64,000 nt of DNA from NCBI RefSeq assembly GCF_030717995.2, contig NZ_CP157743.1, positions 3,312,501 to 3,376,500 of the forward strand. Direction: 5' to 3'. Both the position numbers and the translations under genes were made by a program. The notes under the pieces were generated by a model. The model ran no database searches, was not told where the DNA came from, and worked only from the letters and a program-made list of their open reading frames with translations. This DNA is from Methylomarinum sp. Ch1-1. Lineage in GTDB: Bacteria; Pseudomonadota; Gammaproteobacteria; Methylococcales; Methylomonadaceae. Positions 50,926 through 60,361 of this stretch are shown here, in pieces. Numbering within the stretch: the stretch's first letter is position 1; each line of letters starts with the position of its first letter.

Positions 50926-51003
50926 TTTGTTACCCGTTTAGAAATACACCTAACAAGCTTAGTTCAGTTTTTAACGAGTAGGAAAATTTTATATAATTCA
51001 GAT

Positions 51004-51237
51004 GTAACTATTCAGCTTGATACTGAGAAAATATTTCTTTTACTATCAATTGCTTGTGGAAGAAGTGTATGCGACAGGGATGTCGCATCCAAGCCTATAG
51101 GGACATATTGACCCAACACCTAAATTCCATAGGCTAATGGCTGCGATAAATCATCTTCGTTTATTTAGGTGCTGGGTGAACGGCGTCTTCTGGAGCAAGT
51201 AACTGATAGTAAATGCATTTTTATACTGAATAGTTAC
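51004..51237 (+). mobile_element. MITE-C copy 4 (234 bp) carrying MITE-B
   Basis: The ends GTAACTATTCAG and CTGAATAGTTAC are flanked by the 8-bp direct repeat ATTCAGAT (50996-51003 and 51238-51245). The interior matches the 32012 copy, but MITE-B is inserted before ACGGCGTC. The two outer arms are exchanged relative to 32012, while the interior keeps its direction. It lies in the promoter region of herA. Confidence 0.92.
51112..51176 (+). mobile_element. MITE-B copy 3 nested in MITE-C
   Basis: A 65-bp element with ends CCCAACACCTAAAT and ATTTAGGTGCTGGG. The empty site in the 32012 MITE-C reads GACATATCCACGGCG. The right flank GAACGGCG is the same as for the copies inside MITE-A, suggesting target preference. 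Confidence 0.85.
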
Positions 51238-51363
51238 ATTCAGATCTGATGATTGATTAGGCAAATCGAATCGGCAGTGAAGCTGAACCGCTAACCCGGA
51301 AGTTGATGCAGGGAAACAATGTCTCCTGGTAATTTGACCGGCGAAATGCCGAATAGTTAAGCA

Positions 51364-51813
51364 ATGACGGACAAAATAATCGCATTATTGCAGCCATTAC
51401 GCGGCTATACACTATCGTTCAGAAAAATCCTACGGGCCCTAGTGATCGCTACGCTGATCATCATGCCGGAAGAGATTTTCGACCTGCTATTTACGCTGCT
51501 GGAATACGCTTTTGAAGGCTTCGAGCTTTTACTGGAAGAAGCCATCCAGCATTTTTTTCATCTCAACAAAGCCGACACTCAGCGCTATGTCTTTTATATA
51601 CTTATCGCGCTGGCCGCCGCTGTCGCGGTCGTCTTATGCCTCAAGGCGCCCGACTGGTGGCGGCGCCTGAAAACAACTTCGACGCAAGCTTACCAACAAC
51701 AAAAAGAAGAGACTCGGCGTTATTGGGCGCACCTGAACCGAATGCAACGGATATTGCTGGTGAGCGTGTATCTTCCCCTGGGCCTATATATCACGTCCTT
51801 TTTCATCATCTAG
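51364..51813 (+). CDS. Membrane protein of unknown function
   Basis: A 149-residue protein with three hydrophobic stretches: about 20-45 (RALVIATLIIMPEEIFDLLF, broken by acidic residues), about 78-98 (FYILIALAAAVAVVLCL) and a C-terminal one at about 132-148 (LLVSVYLPLGLYITSFF). A long positively charged segment (RRLKTTSTQAYQQQKEETRR) lies between the second and third. I recognise no family. It is not in an operon. A frame of this length with coherent hydrophobicity and normal codon use is likely real. Confidence 0.6.
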   Translation: MTDKIIALLQPLRGYTLSFRKILRALVIATLIIMPEEIFDLLFTLLEYAFEGFELLLEEAIQHFFHLNKADTQRYVFYILIALAAAVAVVLCLKAPDWWRRLKTTSTQAYQQQKEETRRYWAHLNRMQRILLVSVYLPLGLYITSFFII

Positions 51814-51829
51814 TCTAATCACAATTCCG

Positions 51830-52041
51830 TGGGAGCGCCGCCCTCGGCGCGAGGCGAGGGTTCAATATCGGATAACTTTTTTGACGGATCCACGATGCTT
51901 GATCCGTCCTACGAACTGCGGGTGGGGTGTGCTGACGACAGGAAGCACACCGGTTTTTGATGCGCTTCACGCTGTTCAGCATATCCTAGAGTAGTTGACG
52001 TAGGAGCGCCGCCCTCGGCGCGGGAAAAAAGGGGATTGTCC
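51830..52041 (+). repeat. REP1-type repeat and CGCC hairpins
   Basis: One REP1 hairpin (51925-51986: GGTGTGCTGACG..TTCAGCATATCC) between two GAGCGCCGCCCTCGGCGCG palindromes (51832 and 52004). The same modules are found at 2510-2820. It fills the gap after feoC. Confidence 0.75.
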
Positions 52042-52089
52042 ACCTTTCTTTTCTCGTCTTGATCCGACCTTCGAATTGCGCCTTAGCGA

Positions 52090-52311
52090 TCATTCCACCC
52101 ATTCATACAGCTCGGTCAAGGTCGGGTCGCATTGACAACAGCTGGTGCCGCAGGATGAATTCAACGGCAATCGTCGAACCTTGCCCTTGCTGATCCACTT
52201 CTCCAGCATGCCTCGCAAGGCATTGGCGTCGATATTGAAATGAATTACCAAGTCGCTTAACGAAACTCTATGATGTTGTTTAAGATAACTTTTCAATTCA
52301 GACAAAATCAT
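52090..52311 (-). CDS. feoC: FeoC-like regulator of ferrous iron transport
   Basis: A 73-residue winged-helix protein, MILSELKSYLKQHHRVSLSD at the N-terminus with the helix-turn-helix (LVIHFNIDANALRGMLEKWISKGKVRRL) and a cysteine-rich C-terminal loop (CGTSCCQC) that in FeoC binds a 4Fe-4S cluster. FeoC controls the stability or nucleotide use of FeoB. Its start overlaps the feoB stop by 14 bp, so the order feoA-feoB-feoC is a single transcription unit. Confidence 0.92.
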   Translation of the reverse strand: MILSELKSYLKQHHRVSLSDLVIHFNIDANALRGMLEKWISKGKVRRLPLNSSCGTSCCQCDPTLTELYEWVE

Positions 52312-54628
52312 TTTTAATCTCTTCGATTGGATGGTTTCTGCCGTATAACCATAAGCCCGCCATCACCGCAAGGAAAAAGCCGCCTAACAGCATCAACCAC
52401 AACAGCGAGGTTTGCGGGTGCTGCACAAAGGTCATCAATTGATAGAACAAGGTGGCGGTCATATAAGCCAAACCGGTGGTCCAAAGCACGACAAACACGG
52501 CCCAGCCGCCGCCGGTTTCCCGATAGATCGCGGCGGTTGCGGCAACACAGGGTGCATACAGTAAAATGAACAACAGATAGGCAAATGCGCCGATTTGACC
52601 GTCAAAGCTTGCCTGCATCGCGGCGAATGTCGCGGTATTGACCGCCTGTTCGCTAGCAGCTGCTTCGATATCGGCGACTTCGCCGATATCCAGCCCTAAC
52701 GGATCGAGCAGGTTATCGGCAACCGCAATTAGATTCTCCGGTATCGTTTGAAAAGCCCCCCCTAATGCCTCACCAAGGTCGAACGCTTGCCCCCCTTCGG
52801 CTGTATCATCCGCGCCCATCTGACCGTACAAGGCGTCCAGCGTGCCGACCACCGCCTCCTTGGCCAAGACACCGGTAAAGATACCGACGGTAGCCGGCCA
52901 GTTATCTGGACTGATGCCCATCGGCTCAAAGGCAGGCGTCAGACCTCGGCCAATTTCACTCAACACCGAGCTTTCACTGTTTTCCTGGCCGAAACTGCCA
53001 TCGGTGCCCAATGCATTGAGGAAGTTCAACACCAGCACCATCGGCACGATAACCTTGCCGGCATTAAATATAAAGGTCTTTAGCCTGTCCCAGGTTTTCA
53101 AGAATACGCCGCGCAGGGTCGGTAGATGATAAGCCGGCAGTTCCATGATGAACGGCGTGACCTCACCTTTGAACAAGGTATGACGCATGATCAGCCCGGT
53201 CACGACGGCGGCGACGATACCGAACAAATACAGACCGAATACCAGATTCTGACCTCCTACCGGAAAAAATGCCGCCGCAAACAACGCATAGACCGGAAGC
53301 CGGGCGCCACAGGACATGAACGGATTCATCAGGTTGGTTAAAATCCGGTCGCGACGGTTATCAAGAGTCCGTGTCGCCATGATCGCGGGCACATTGCAGC
53401 CGAAACCGACGATCATCGGCACGAACGATTTACCGGGCAGACCGATCATACACATGAAACGATCCATGACGAAGGCGGCGCGGGACATGTAGCCTGAATC
53501 CTCCAGTGCCGACAAGAATATAAACAAGAATCCTACAATCGGAATAAAGGTTGCCACCACCTGTACGCCGCCTCCGGCGCCGTCGGCAATCAAGACAACC
53601 AGCCATTCCGGTAGCTGCATCTGTTGTAGCAACAGGCTCAGACCATCGACTAAGAAAGCGCCGGTCGCCTGATCAAAGAAATCGATGAAGGCGCTGCCGA
53701 TGTTGATGGTAAACATGAACATCGCATACATCACCAATAGAAAAATCGGGATACCCAGGAAACGATTCAACACGACTCGATCGATTTGATCGCTGGCGTG
53801 CCTGGAGACTTCGTGCAATTTACACACCGAAGCCTGGGTCAATGTATTGACGAAACTGTAACGCGCATCGGCGGTCAGGATATCGATTTCCTCATCGGCC
53901 TTGGCTTCGACGATCGCCTGTAATCGTTCGGATTCGCCGATCAACTCCGGACCGGCAATTTTTTTCGCCAGCGTATCATTCTCCAACAAACGCAGACTGA
54001 GCCAGCGTAGATCGCAGGCATTAGCCGCGGCCTTAATGGCCATCTGAGGCAACAGTTCATCGATGGCGTTTTCGATTTCTGCATGATAGGAAATCGCGAC
54101 CTCGGGAATCGGCGGCTCGCTAAAGGCCTGGTTCACGACTTTTTTCAGCTGCTTCAGCCCCTGACCGGTCGAAGCGCTAATAGGAATGACGGGGCAACCC
54201 AGCAAGTTCGCCAACGCAGCCGTGTCGATCTTAACGCCACGTCTGGTTACCGCATCCATCATGTTCAAGGCGACGACCATCGGCACACGCATTTCGAGCA
54301 GTTGTGACGTTAAATAAAGATTACGCTCTATATTGGTGGCATCGATGATATTAATAATCAGGCCGGCTTCATGGCTGGCGACATAGTCTCTAGCCACTTT
54401 TTCATCCAGAGAAACCGAGTCGTCGGCCGACTCCAGCGAATAAGTGCCGGGCAGATCGACCAATTCAATCTTAATGTCCTCGAATGTATATTCGCCGGTC
54501 TTTTTTTCCACCGTCACGCCGGGCCAATTACCGACATGTTGTTTGGCGCCGGTTAATGCGTTGAATAATGTGGTTTTTCCGCAATTGGGATTGCCTACCA
54601 CACCAACCGTAAACTGCTTACTAGTCAT
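52298..54628 (-). CDS. feoB: Ferrous iron permease FeoB
   Basis: A 776-residue inner-membrane Fe2+ transporter. The cytosolic N-terminal G domain has G1 GNPNCGKTT (12-20), G3 DLPGTYSL, G4 NMMD and G5 SASTGQG, then a guanine-dissociation-inhibitor-like helical domain. The membrane part has two GATE regions with conserved cysteines (FGCNVPAIMATR and SCGARLPVYALF). The length is normal. The start overlaps the feoA stop (ATGA). Fur-controlled through the site upstream of feoA. All key motifs are intact. Confidence 0.97.
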   Translation of the reverse strand: MTSKQFTVGVVGNPNCGKTTLFNALTGAKQHVGNWPGVTVEKKTGEYTFEDIKIELVDLPGTYSLESADDSVSLDEKVARDYVASHEAGLIINIIDATNIERNLYLTSQLLEMRVPMVVALNMMDAVTRRGVKIDTAALANLLGCPVIPISASTGQGLKQLKKVVNQAFSEPPIPEVAISYHAEIENAIDELLPQMAIKAAANACDLRWLSLRLLENDTLAKKIAGPELIGESERLQAIVEAKADEEIDILTADARYSFVNTLTQASVCKLHEVSRHASDQIDRVVLNRFLGIPIFLLVMYAMFMFTINIGSAFIDFFDQATGAFLVDGLSLLLQQMQLPEWLVVLIADGAGGGVQVVATFIPIVGFLFIFLSALEDSGYMSRAAFVMDRFMCMIGLPGKSFVPMIVGFGCNVPAIMATRTLDNRRDRILTNLMNPFMSCGARLPVYALFAAAFFPVGGQNLVFGLYLFGIVAAVVTGLIMRHTLFKGEVTPFIMELPAYHLPTLRGVFLKTWDRLKTFIFNAGKVIVPMVLVLNFLNALGTDGSFGQENSESSVLSEIGRGLTPAFEPMGISPDNWPATVGIFTGVLAKEAVVGTLDALYGQMGADDTAEGGQAFDLGEALGGAFQTIPENLIAVADNLLDPLGLDIGEVADIEAAASEQAVNTATFAAMQASFDGQIGAFAYLLFILLYAPCVAATAAIYRETGGGWAVFVVLWTTGLAYMTATLFYQLMTFVQHPQTSLLWLMLLGGFFLAVMAGLWLYGRNHPIEEIKNDFV

Positions 54629-54864
54629 AATTTCTCAATAATCAGCACTGATGCTTCGTTTTTTCTTAAAGATAATGAGAATCCACGAATTTTTATTTCG
54701 ACCGGGTCACCCAATGGGGCAAATCGAGTCACGGTGAACGCCGTACCCGGTGTCAATCCCATCGCCAATAGGCGTTTTCTATACGCCTTGCCCGAATTAT
54801 CAAAGCCGAGAATCCGTCCTGAGTCACCGACCGATAAGCTATTTAAAGTTTGCGACATTAGCAA
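54625..54864 (-). CDS. feoA: FeoA, SH3-like partner of FeoB
   Basis: A 79-residue cytosolic protein with an SH3-like beta-barrel: LSVGDSGRILGFDN, a middle RLLAMGLTPGTAFTVTRFAP and IKIRGFSLSLRKNEA, the three conserved blocks of FeoA. It is needed for FeoB-mediated Fe2+ uptake. First gene of the operon. An AGGAGAC site lies upstream of the start; the 5' region carries a Fur box. Confidence 0.95.
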   Translation of the reverse strand: MLMSQTLNSLSVGDSGRILGFDNSGKAYRKRLLAMGLTPGTAFTVTRFAPLGDPVEIKIRGFSLSLRKNEASVLIIEKL

Positions 54865-54946
54865 TGTTAGTCTCCTGGGTTAGGATAAGTTTTCAAACCG
54901 GACAAAAAGGTTAGCGGATTAAACGTATGCTATGAAAATAATGTTT

Positions 54947-54968
54947 ATTAATAATCATTCTCATTAGT
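54947..54968 (-). promoter_or_regulatory. Fur box in front of feoABC
   Basis: ATTAATAATCATTCTCATTA is close to the Fur consensus GATAATGATAATCATTATC on the reverse strand (AATGAGAATGATTATT). It lies about 85-105 bp upstream of feoA, as expected for iron repression of ferrous uptake. Confirmation would need a Fur matrix score. Confidence 0.75.
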
Positions 54969-55086
54969 AATCAATATAGCACATTGTCACTTGATAATAC
55001 AGGGGATTTGAGGCGTAGCCGCCAAGCTTTTGCAATATGTAGTCGCTTAGCAATGAGAGTTGACAACTGACAGAAAGTCAAAGTGC

Positions 55087-55338
55087 CTATTTGAGGTTAT
55101 TTTTATCTATTTTTTTGCTCAACTGCACATATTGCGCCTTAAGCTTCACAATATGCAACAATGCGGCTAGAAAGCCGATGGCGATGCCGGCAAACAACTC
55201 AATGGTCAAGGCAACCGTTAAAGGAAGGGAAATTGTAATGAAATAAAGATCAATCTCTACCGATTGAAAATTTAAAATAGAAAAAATCAACGCAATAATA
55301 AAGACCGCAAAAAAAACAATAAGGGCTAAAAGTCTCAT
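55087..55338 (-). CDS. lapA: LapA-domain (DUF1049) inner-membrane protein
   Basis: An 83-residue protein with two hydrophobic helices (LLALIVFFAVFIIALIFSIL and ALTIELFAGIAIGFLAALL) separated by the family stretch NFQSVEIDLYFITISLPL, and a short basic coiled tail (KLKAQYVQLSKKI). This is LapA/YciS, which with LapB regulates LPS assembly through LpxC. It follows ihfB, the standard gammaproteobacterial order; the tail is followed by no lapB in this window. Confidence 0.9.
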   Translation of the reverse strand: MRLLALIVFFAVFIIALIFSILNFQSVEIDLYFITISLPLTVALTIELFAGIAIGFLAALLHIVKLKAQYVQLSKKIDKNNLK

Positions 55339-55385
55339 TAAAGGTTTGTTTTACATTATTAATGTTGCGTTGATTAGACTGCCGT

Positions 55386-55691
55386 TTAATCGACAATTTT
55401 GCATTTTTCACGGGTGGCGTCGACGCGATCGCGCAGCTCCTTACCCGGTTTAAAATGCGGCACATGTTTTTCGGTTAAAGAAACAGACTCACCGGTTTTA
55501 GGGTTTCTACCCATTCTAGGCGGGCGATGATGTAAAGAAAAGCTACCAAATCCGCGAATTTCAATTCTTTCGCCGCTCGCCAATGTCTCGCTCATCTGTT
55601 CGATAATGCATTTTACCGCCAACTCGACATCTTTAAGAGCAAGATGTGGTTGCTGCCTTGCAAGCGTCTCGATTAATTCTGATTTTGTCAC
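55386..55691 (-). CDS. ihfB: Integration host factor beta subunit
   Basis: A 101-residue DNA-bending protein of the HU/IHF family. It starts with GTG ([11 protein letters not shown]), has the dimerising helices and the DNA-binding arm signature [22 protein letters not shown] with the intercalating Pro. It binds DNA with the alpha subunit (gene not in the window). IHF is a candidate host factor for the many transposons and palindromes seen here. It lies after rpsA with a hairpin between them. Confidence 0.96.
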   Translation of the reverse strand: MTKSELIETLARQQPHLALKDVELAVKCIIEQMSETLASGERIEIRGFGSFSLHHRPPRMGRNPKTGESVSLTEKHVPHFKPGKELRDRVDATREKCKIVD

Positions 55692-55711
55692 ACTTAATCC
55701 TGAATAAATAA

Positions 55712-55738
55712 AGAGGAGGACGAATTATATCATCCTCC
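55712..55738 (-). terminator. Terminator-like hairpin between rpsA and ihfB
   Basis: The reverse strand reads GGAGGATGA, TATAAT, TCGTCCTCC with 9 pairs (one G-U), followed by TCTTTATTTATT. This fits a Rho-independent, possibly leaky, terminator after rpsA; ihfB is usually expressed by read-through and its own promoter. Confidence 0.6.
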
Positions 55739-55747
55739 CCTATAAGC

Positions 55748-57409
55748 TTATTTATCGATTTGTTTAAAGATATCACCTAAAGTTGGTGTGCCGGCAGCTT
55801 GCTGACCGTAATCTTTAATGGCAGAGGATTCTTCATCAAGGTCTTTCGCCTTAACGGAAAGCGAAATACTTTTAGCCTTTTTGTCCACACCGATAAATTT
55901 GGCTTCGATCTTATCGCCTTCATTCAACAATGTCCGCGCGTCTTCGACACGGTCACGCTGAATTTCGGAAGCACGCAGGTAACCTTCGACATTCTCCGCC
56001 AAGGTCACGACGGCGCCTTTAGCGTCGACTTCTTTGATCGTACCAGTGACCAAGCTGCCTTTTTCGTGCAAGGCGATGTAGTTTTGGAACGGATCCTGTT
56101 CCAGTTGCTTGATGCCCAGAGAGATGCGCTCACGTTCGGAATCCACCGCCAGAATAACGGTTTCAACTTCGTCGCCTTTCTTGTAATTGCGAATCGCTTC
56201 TTCGTCGTTTTCGTTCCAAGAAATGTCAGACATGTGAACCAAACCGTCGATGCCGCCATCGAGGCCGATGAAGATACCGAAGTCGGTGATCGACTTGATC
56301 TTACCGCTGATTTTGTCGCCTTTGTTGTGGGTTGCCGCAAACTCATCCCATGGATTCGGACGACATTGCTTCATGCCCAGAGAAATACGACGACGTTCTT
56401 CGTCGATTTCCAACACCATCACTTCGACTTCGTCGCCTAATTGTACGACTTTGGCCGGATTGACGTTTTTGTTGGTCCAGTCCATTTCTGACACGTGAAC
56501 CAGGCCTTCGACGCCTTCTTCGATCTCAACAAAACAACCATAGTCGGTCAGGTTGTTGACCTTGCCGAACACACGAGTGCCGGCAGGATAACGACGGGCG
56601 ATGTTTTGCCATGGATCTTCCTCCATCTGCTTCATGCCCAGCGATACGCGGGTTTTCTCTTTGTCGAACTTAAGAACTTTAACCTGAACTTCCTGACCGA
56701 TTTCCACACATTCGGAAGGATGACGTACGCGGCGCCATGCCATATCGGTGATGTGCAGCAGGCCATCGATGCCGCCCAGGTCGATAAACGCGCCATAATC
56801 GGTCAGGTTTTTGACCACACCGGTGACGATCGCGCCATCTTCCAGCGTCTTCATCAGCTCTTCTCTTTCCGCGCTGTATTCTTTTTCGACGACGGCGCGG
56901 CGAGACAGAACGACGTTGTTACGTTTCTGATCGATCTTGATGACTTTGAATTCCAGATCGCGGCCTTCCAGGAAGGTCGTGTCTCTGATTGGACGAACGT
57001 CCACTAATGAACCGGGCAGGAATGCACGTAATGCACCAACGGAAACGGTGAAACCGCCGCGCACTTTTCCAGTAATGCGGCCGACGATGGTTTCATCATT
57101 TTCGAAGGCTTGTTCCAGCTCGCCCCAGGCTTTGTTTTTCTTAGCTTTATCGCGGGAAAGAAGTGTGGACCCCAGTCCATCTTCGAATAAATCGAGAGCT
57201 ACCTCAATTTCATCGCCAACTTCAACCTCCAGGTCGCCATCCGCATTTAAAAACTGCCATTTCGGAATCACACCTTCAGATTTGGCTTGAGTACTGACGA
57301 TAACGAACTCATTTTCGATATCAACAACAGTACCCGTTAACATTGCGCCAGGACGCATCTCTGTCTTGGCTAAACTCTCTTCAAATAAATCAGCAAAGCT
57401 TTCGCTCAT
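55748..57409 (-). CDS. rpsA: 30S ribosomal protein S1
   Basis: A 553-residue RNA-binding ribosomal protein with six S1 domains. Repeated VxGxVkxixdyGafV-type motifs are seen ([94 protein letters not shown]). It brings mRNA to the 30S subunit and is essential. Start [14 protein letters not shown] at 57409 is the family start; the ten codons before it in frame are not part of S1. The cmk-rpsA-ihfB order is conserved in gammaproteobacteria. Confidence 0.97.
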   Translation of the reverse strand: MSESFADLFEESLAKTEMRPGAMLTGTVVDIENEFVIVSTQAKSEGVIPKWQFLNADGDLEVEVGDEIEVALDLFEDGLGSTLLSRDKAKKNKAWGELEQAFENDETIVGRITGKVRGGFTVSVGALRAFLPGSLVDVRPIRDTTFLEGRDLEFKVIKIDQKRNNVVLSRRAVVEKEYSAEREELMKTLEDGAIVTGVVKNLTDYGAFIDLGGIDGLLHITDMAWRRVRHPSECVEIGQEVQVKVLKFDKEKTRVSLGMKQMEEDPWQNIARRYPAGTRVFGKVNNLTDYGCFVEIEEGVEGLVHVSEMDWTNKNVNPAKVVQLGDEVEVMVLEIDEERRRISLGMKQCRPNPWDEFAATHNKGDKISGKIKSITDFGIFIGLDGGIDGLVHMSDISWNENDEEAIRNYKKGDEVETVILAVDSERERISLGIKQLEQDPFQNYIALHEKGSLVTGTIKEVDAKGAVVTLAENVEGYLRASEIQRDRVEDARTLLNEGDKIEAKFIGVDKKAKSISLSVKAKDLDEESSAIKDYGQQAAGTPTLGDIFKQIDK

Positions 57410-57514
57410 ATTTTCTTTCCCAAACTTGTTGTAACTCAAACAAGCTCTTACATTTCATTAAAGTTAAAAAAAATTGCTTACTAAACCAATATAATAAGCA
57501 ACGCCTACAAAGCC

Positions 57515-58171
57515 CTAACGGACTAAATTAATCACCTTGTCTATCACCTGCTCGATCGTCATATCAGAGGAGTCGATATAAAGCGCGTCTTCGGCCATTG
57601 CTAGCGGCGCCGTGTCGCGCTCACGATCACGGCGATCACGCTCTTCGATATCCCTGGTGATTTGGTCAAGGTTAGCACCAATTCCTTTTTCAATCAACTG
57701 TTTATATCGCCTTTTCGCCCTTTCCGTGGCGCTGGCCGATAAATAGATCTTATATTTGGCATCGGGAAACACCACCGTGCCCATGTCCCGCCCGTCCGCG
57801 ACCAACCCGGGAAGTCGTTGAAAATCCTTTTGTTTCTGCAACAATACCGCCCTAACCTCAGGATAGGCGGCAATCATGGAAGCGGTATTTCCGGTCGTTT
57901 CCGCACCTAGCCGAGAGGTAATATCGTCGCCATTCAATATCACGGTCAGTTCGTCGCCGCACTCAAAGTCTAACCGCATTCCTTGCGCGACCTCGACAAT
58001 GGTCTCTATGTTATGCAAATCGACGCCGGCATTCAATACCGCAATCGCCAGCGAGCGATAAATCGAACCGCTGTCCAGATAATGCCAGCCTAGCTTCTTG
58101 GCGACAGCCCGGCTGACCGTTCCTTTTCCGGCCCCGCTGGGGCCATCGATGGTTAAAACGGGAATATTCAT
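57515..58171 (-). CDS. cmk: Cytidylate kinase
   Basis: A 218-residue cytosolic kinase phosphorylating CMP and dCMP with ATP. P-loop GPSGAGKGT at about 10-18, the CMP-binding region LDSGSIYRSLA, DGRDMGTVVFP and the lid with arginines (RRYKQLIEKG, RDRRDRER). Its start overlaps the aroA stop by four bases (ATGA). Part of the serC-to-rpsA cluster. No anomaly. Confidence 0.97.
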   Translation of the reverse strand: MNIPVLTIDGPSGAGKGTVSRAVAKKLGWHYLDSGSIYRSLAIAVLNAGVDLHNIETIVEVAQGMRLDFECGDELTVILNGDDITSRLGAETTGNTASMIAAYPEVRAVLLQKQKDFQRLPGLVADGRDMGTVVFPDAKYKIYLSASATERAKRRYKQLIEKGIGANLDQITRDIEERDRRDRERDTAPLAMAEDALYIDSSDMTIEQVIDKVINLVR

Positions 58172-59481
58172 GATGTACTGTTTAAGTTCAGGCCTAACGT
58201 GGTCGCCAACTCCCGGAACTCAGGAAAGGAGGTATTGACATTTTCGCAATCTCGAATGACGATCGTATCGCTGGCGCGCAAACCGGCAATCGAAAATGCC
58301 ATCGCGATGCGGTGATCACCATGAGAATCGACTTCCCCTCCCCCGATCAGACTGCCGTTGATAATCATGCCGTCCTCGGTCGGCTGAGCATCGACGCCGA
58401 GAATCTGTAAGCCGTCCGCCATCACTTGAATGCGGTCGGATTCCTTAACTCGCAATTCTTTTGCGCCGGTCAAACGGGTTTGCCCTTCTGCGCATGCGGC
58501 CGCGACAAAAAGCACCGGAAACTCGTCGATTGCCAATGGCACCAGCTCTTCAGGAATGTCGATGCCTTGCAACTGACTGGAACGCACGCGGATATCAGCG
58601 ACCGGTTCACCGCCAACCGAACGCTCGTTCATGACTTCGATGTTCGCACCCATCAGACGCAAGATATCGATCACGCCGGTACGGGTCGGATTGATGCCGA
58701 CGTGCTTCAAGGTTACATCGGAATCCGGTGCGATACTGGCGCCGACCAAAAAGAAGGCGGCCGAGGAAATATCGCTGGGCACGTCGATGTCACAAGCTTT
58801 CAACGAGCCCTTGGAATCGATCATCGCCTTACCGCCTTCGCGTTTGACCGGATAAGAGAAGCCATTCAACATTCTTTCGGTGTGATCCCGGGTCGGCGCC
58901 GGTTCGGTGACGCTGGTTTGGCCTTCTGCGTACATGCCGGCCAGCAACAAACAGGATTTGACCTGGGCGCTGGCCATAGGCAGATCGTAATGAATCCCCT
59001 TCAGCGCCACTCCCCCTTTAATCCTCAATGGCGCCGTGCCGTCGACCTCGGTTTCGATCTTTGCCCCCATCAGCGCCAGCGGCTCGGTCACGCGACGCAT
59101 CGGCCGCGATTCCAGCGATTTATCGCCGGTCAACACGCTGTCGAATTGCTGCCCCGACAACAAACCGCACAACAGACGCATCGACGTTCCGGAATTGCCC
59201 AGATATAAGGGCTCTTTTGGCTGTTTCAAGCCGTGTTTACCGACCCCATGGATCGTCACCTCGCCATTGGCGGGCCCCTCAATTTCGACCCCCATCGCAC
59301 GGAACGCCTGTAAAGTCGCCAATGCATCCTCGGCATTCAGAAAGCCGGTCACATGAGTGACGCCTTCCGCCAACGAACCCAACATAATCGAGCGATGCGA
59401 CATCGACTTGTCACCCGGGACCCTGATTTCTCCGCGCAAATTGCCGCCGGGATTAACTGTATAAGTAATAGATTGTGCCAT
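58168..59481 (-). CDS. aroA: 5-Enolpyruvylshikimate-3-phosphate synthase
   Basis: A 437-residue shikimate-pathway enzyme joining PEP and shikimate 3-phosphate. Signature LGNSGTSMRLLCG, the N-terminal GDKSMSHRSIMLGSLA with the S3P-binding Lys, and RVKESDRI plus HGDHRIAMAFS near the C-terminus. The PEP-loop reads NSGTSMRL with the usual Gly and Thr. One base separates it from the tyrA stop, so all genes from tyrA to cmk form one unit. Confidence 0.97.
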   Translation of the reverse strand: MAQSITYTVNPGGNLRGEIRVPGDKSMSHRSIMLGSLAEGVTHVTGFLNAEDALATLQAFRAMGVEIEGPANGEVTIHGVGKHGLKQPKEPLYLGNSGTSMRLLCGLLSGQQFDSVLTGDKSLESRPMRRVTEPLALMGAKIETEVDGTAPLRIKGGVALKGIHYDLPMASAQVKSCLLLAGMYAEGQTSVTEPAPTRDHTERMLNGFSYPVKREGGKAMIDSKGSLKACDIDVPSDISSAAFFLVGASIAPDSDVTLKHVGINPTRTGVIDILRLMGANIEVMNERSVGGEPVADIRVRSSQLQGIDIPEELVPLAIDEFPVLFVAAACAEGQTRLTGAKELRVKESDRIQVMADGLQILGVDAQPTEDGMIINGSLIGGGEVDSHGDHRIAMAFSIAGLRASDTIVIRDCENVNTSFPEFRELATTLGLNLNSTS

Positions 59482-59482
59482 G

Positions 59483-60361
59483 TTATTTTTCTAATTGATC
59501 AAGAAAACGTTGCCGTGCCTCTCTGGCATACGTAAAGGTTTCAAAAAGCCGCTGGTTTTCGCCCTGCTCCAGCATCTGTTGTATTCGGTGCAATTCAGAC
59601 TGTAGCTGCTGAATCAGCGGTATGATTTCCTGTTTATTGGCCATGCAGATATCCAACCACATCGTCGGATCGCTGGAAGCAATACGACTGAAATCCTTGA
59701 AACCGCCGGCGGCGTATTTGAAGATTTCGACCTGCTCATCTTTGCGTCCAAGCAAATCAACCAACGCGAAGGCCAAAATATGTGGCAAATGGCTGGTCGC
59801 CGCCAACACCGTATCGTGATGATCAACCTCCATTAACGACACGGTCGAGCCCAAGCCTTCCCAGAACCGGGTCACCTTGTCCAACGCCTGGACATTGGAA
59901 TCTTCGACCGGAGTGATGATCAATCGCTTATTGTCAAACAAATCCGCTCTGCCGGCATCGACGCCGCTGCATTCGGCGCCGGCGATCGGATGAGCCGGGA
60001 TGAAATTTGTCGGAACCCGGCCGAACACAGTCGTGGCGGCCTTAACGACGCTACCCTTGGTGCTGCACACATCGGTATAAACGGCGTCTTTGTTCCAATA
60101 GGGTCGCAGGAGTTTGAACACCGGCTCCACCGCACCGACCGGCGTAGCGATAACGATGCAATCAGCCGATTCGACGGCGGGCGCGATGTCGATGAAATAA
60201 TCATCGATCACGTTCAGCCGTTTGGCCAACTGCAGATTAGCCAGATCCTGTTCCCGGCCATAGGCATCGATTTTTTTACACAGGCCTTGCTTGCGTGCAG
60301 CTCTGGCGACAGAACTGCCGATCAGTCCGATACCGATGATGCACAGGCGCTCAAACATCAT
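59483..60361 (-). CDS. tyrA: Prephenate dehydrogenase
   Basis: A 292-residue NAD-dependent enzyme of tyrosine synthesis. N-terminal dinucleotide site CIIGIGLIGSSVARAARK, the HPIAGAECSG motif with catalytic His, and the helical dimerisation domain (HHDTVLAATSHLPHILAFALVDLL). There is no ACT or chorismate-mutase domain. Two adjacent ATGs; the first overlaps the hisC stop by 11 bp. Confidence 0.94.
   Translation of the reverse strand: MMFERLCIIGIGLIGSSVARAARKQGLCKKIDAYGREQDLANLQLAKRLNVIDDYFIDIAPAVESADCIVIATPVGAVEPVFKLLRPYWNKDAVYTDVCSTKGSVVKAATTVFGRVPTNFIPAHPIAGAECSGVDAGRADLFDNKRLIITPVEDSNVQALDKVTRFWEGLGSTVSLMEVDHHDTVLAATSHLPHILAFALVDLLGRKDEQVEIFKYAAGGFKDFSRIASSDPTMWLDICMANKQEIIPLIQQLQSELHRIQQMLEQGENQRLFETFTYAREARQRFLDQLEK

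Noticed and set aside
55799-56440. 213-codon plus-strand frame opposite rpsA
   Set aside because: Antisense to ribosomal protein S1, whose six domains are intact; Phe/Asp-rich composition reflects the complement of S1 codons.
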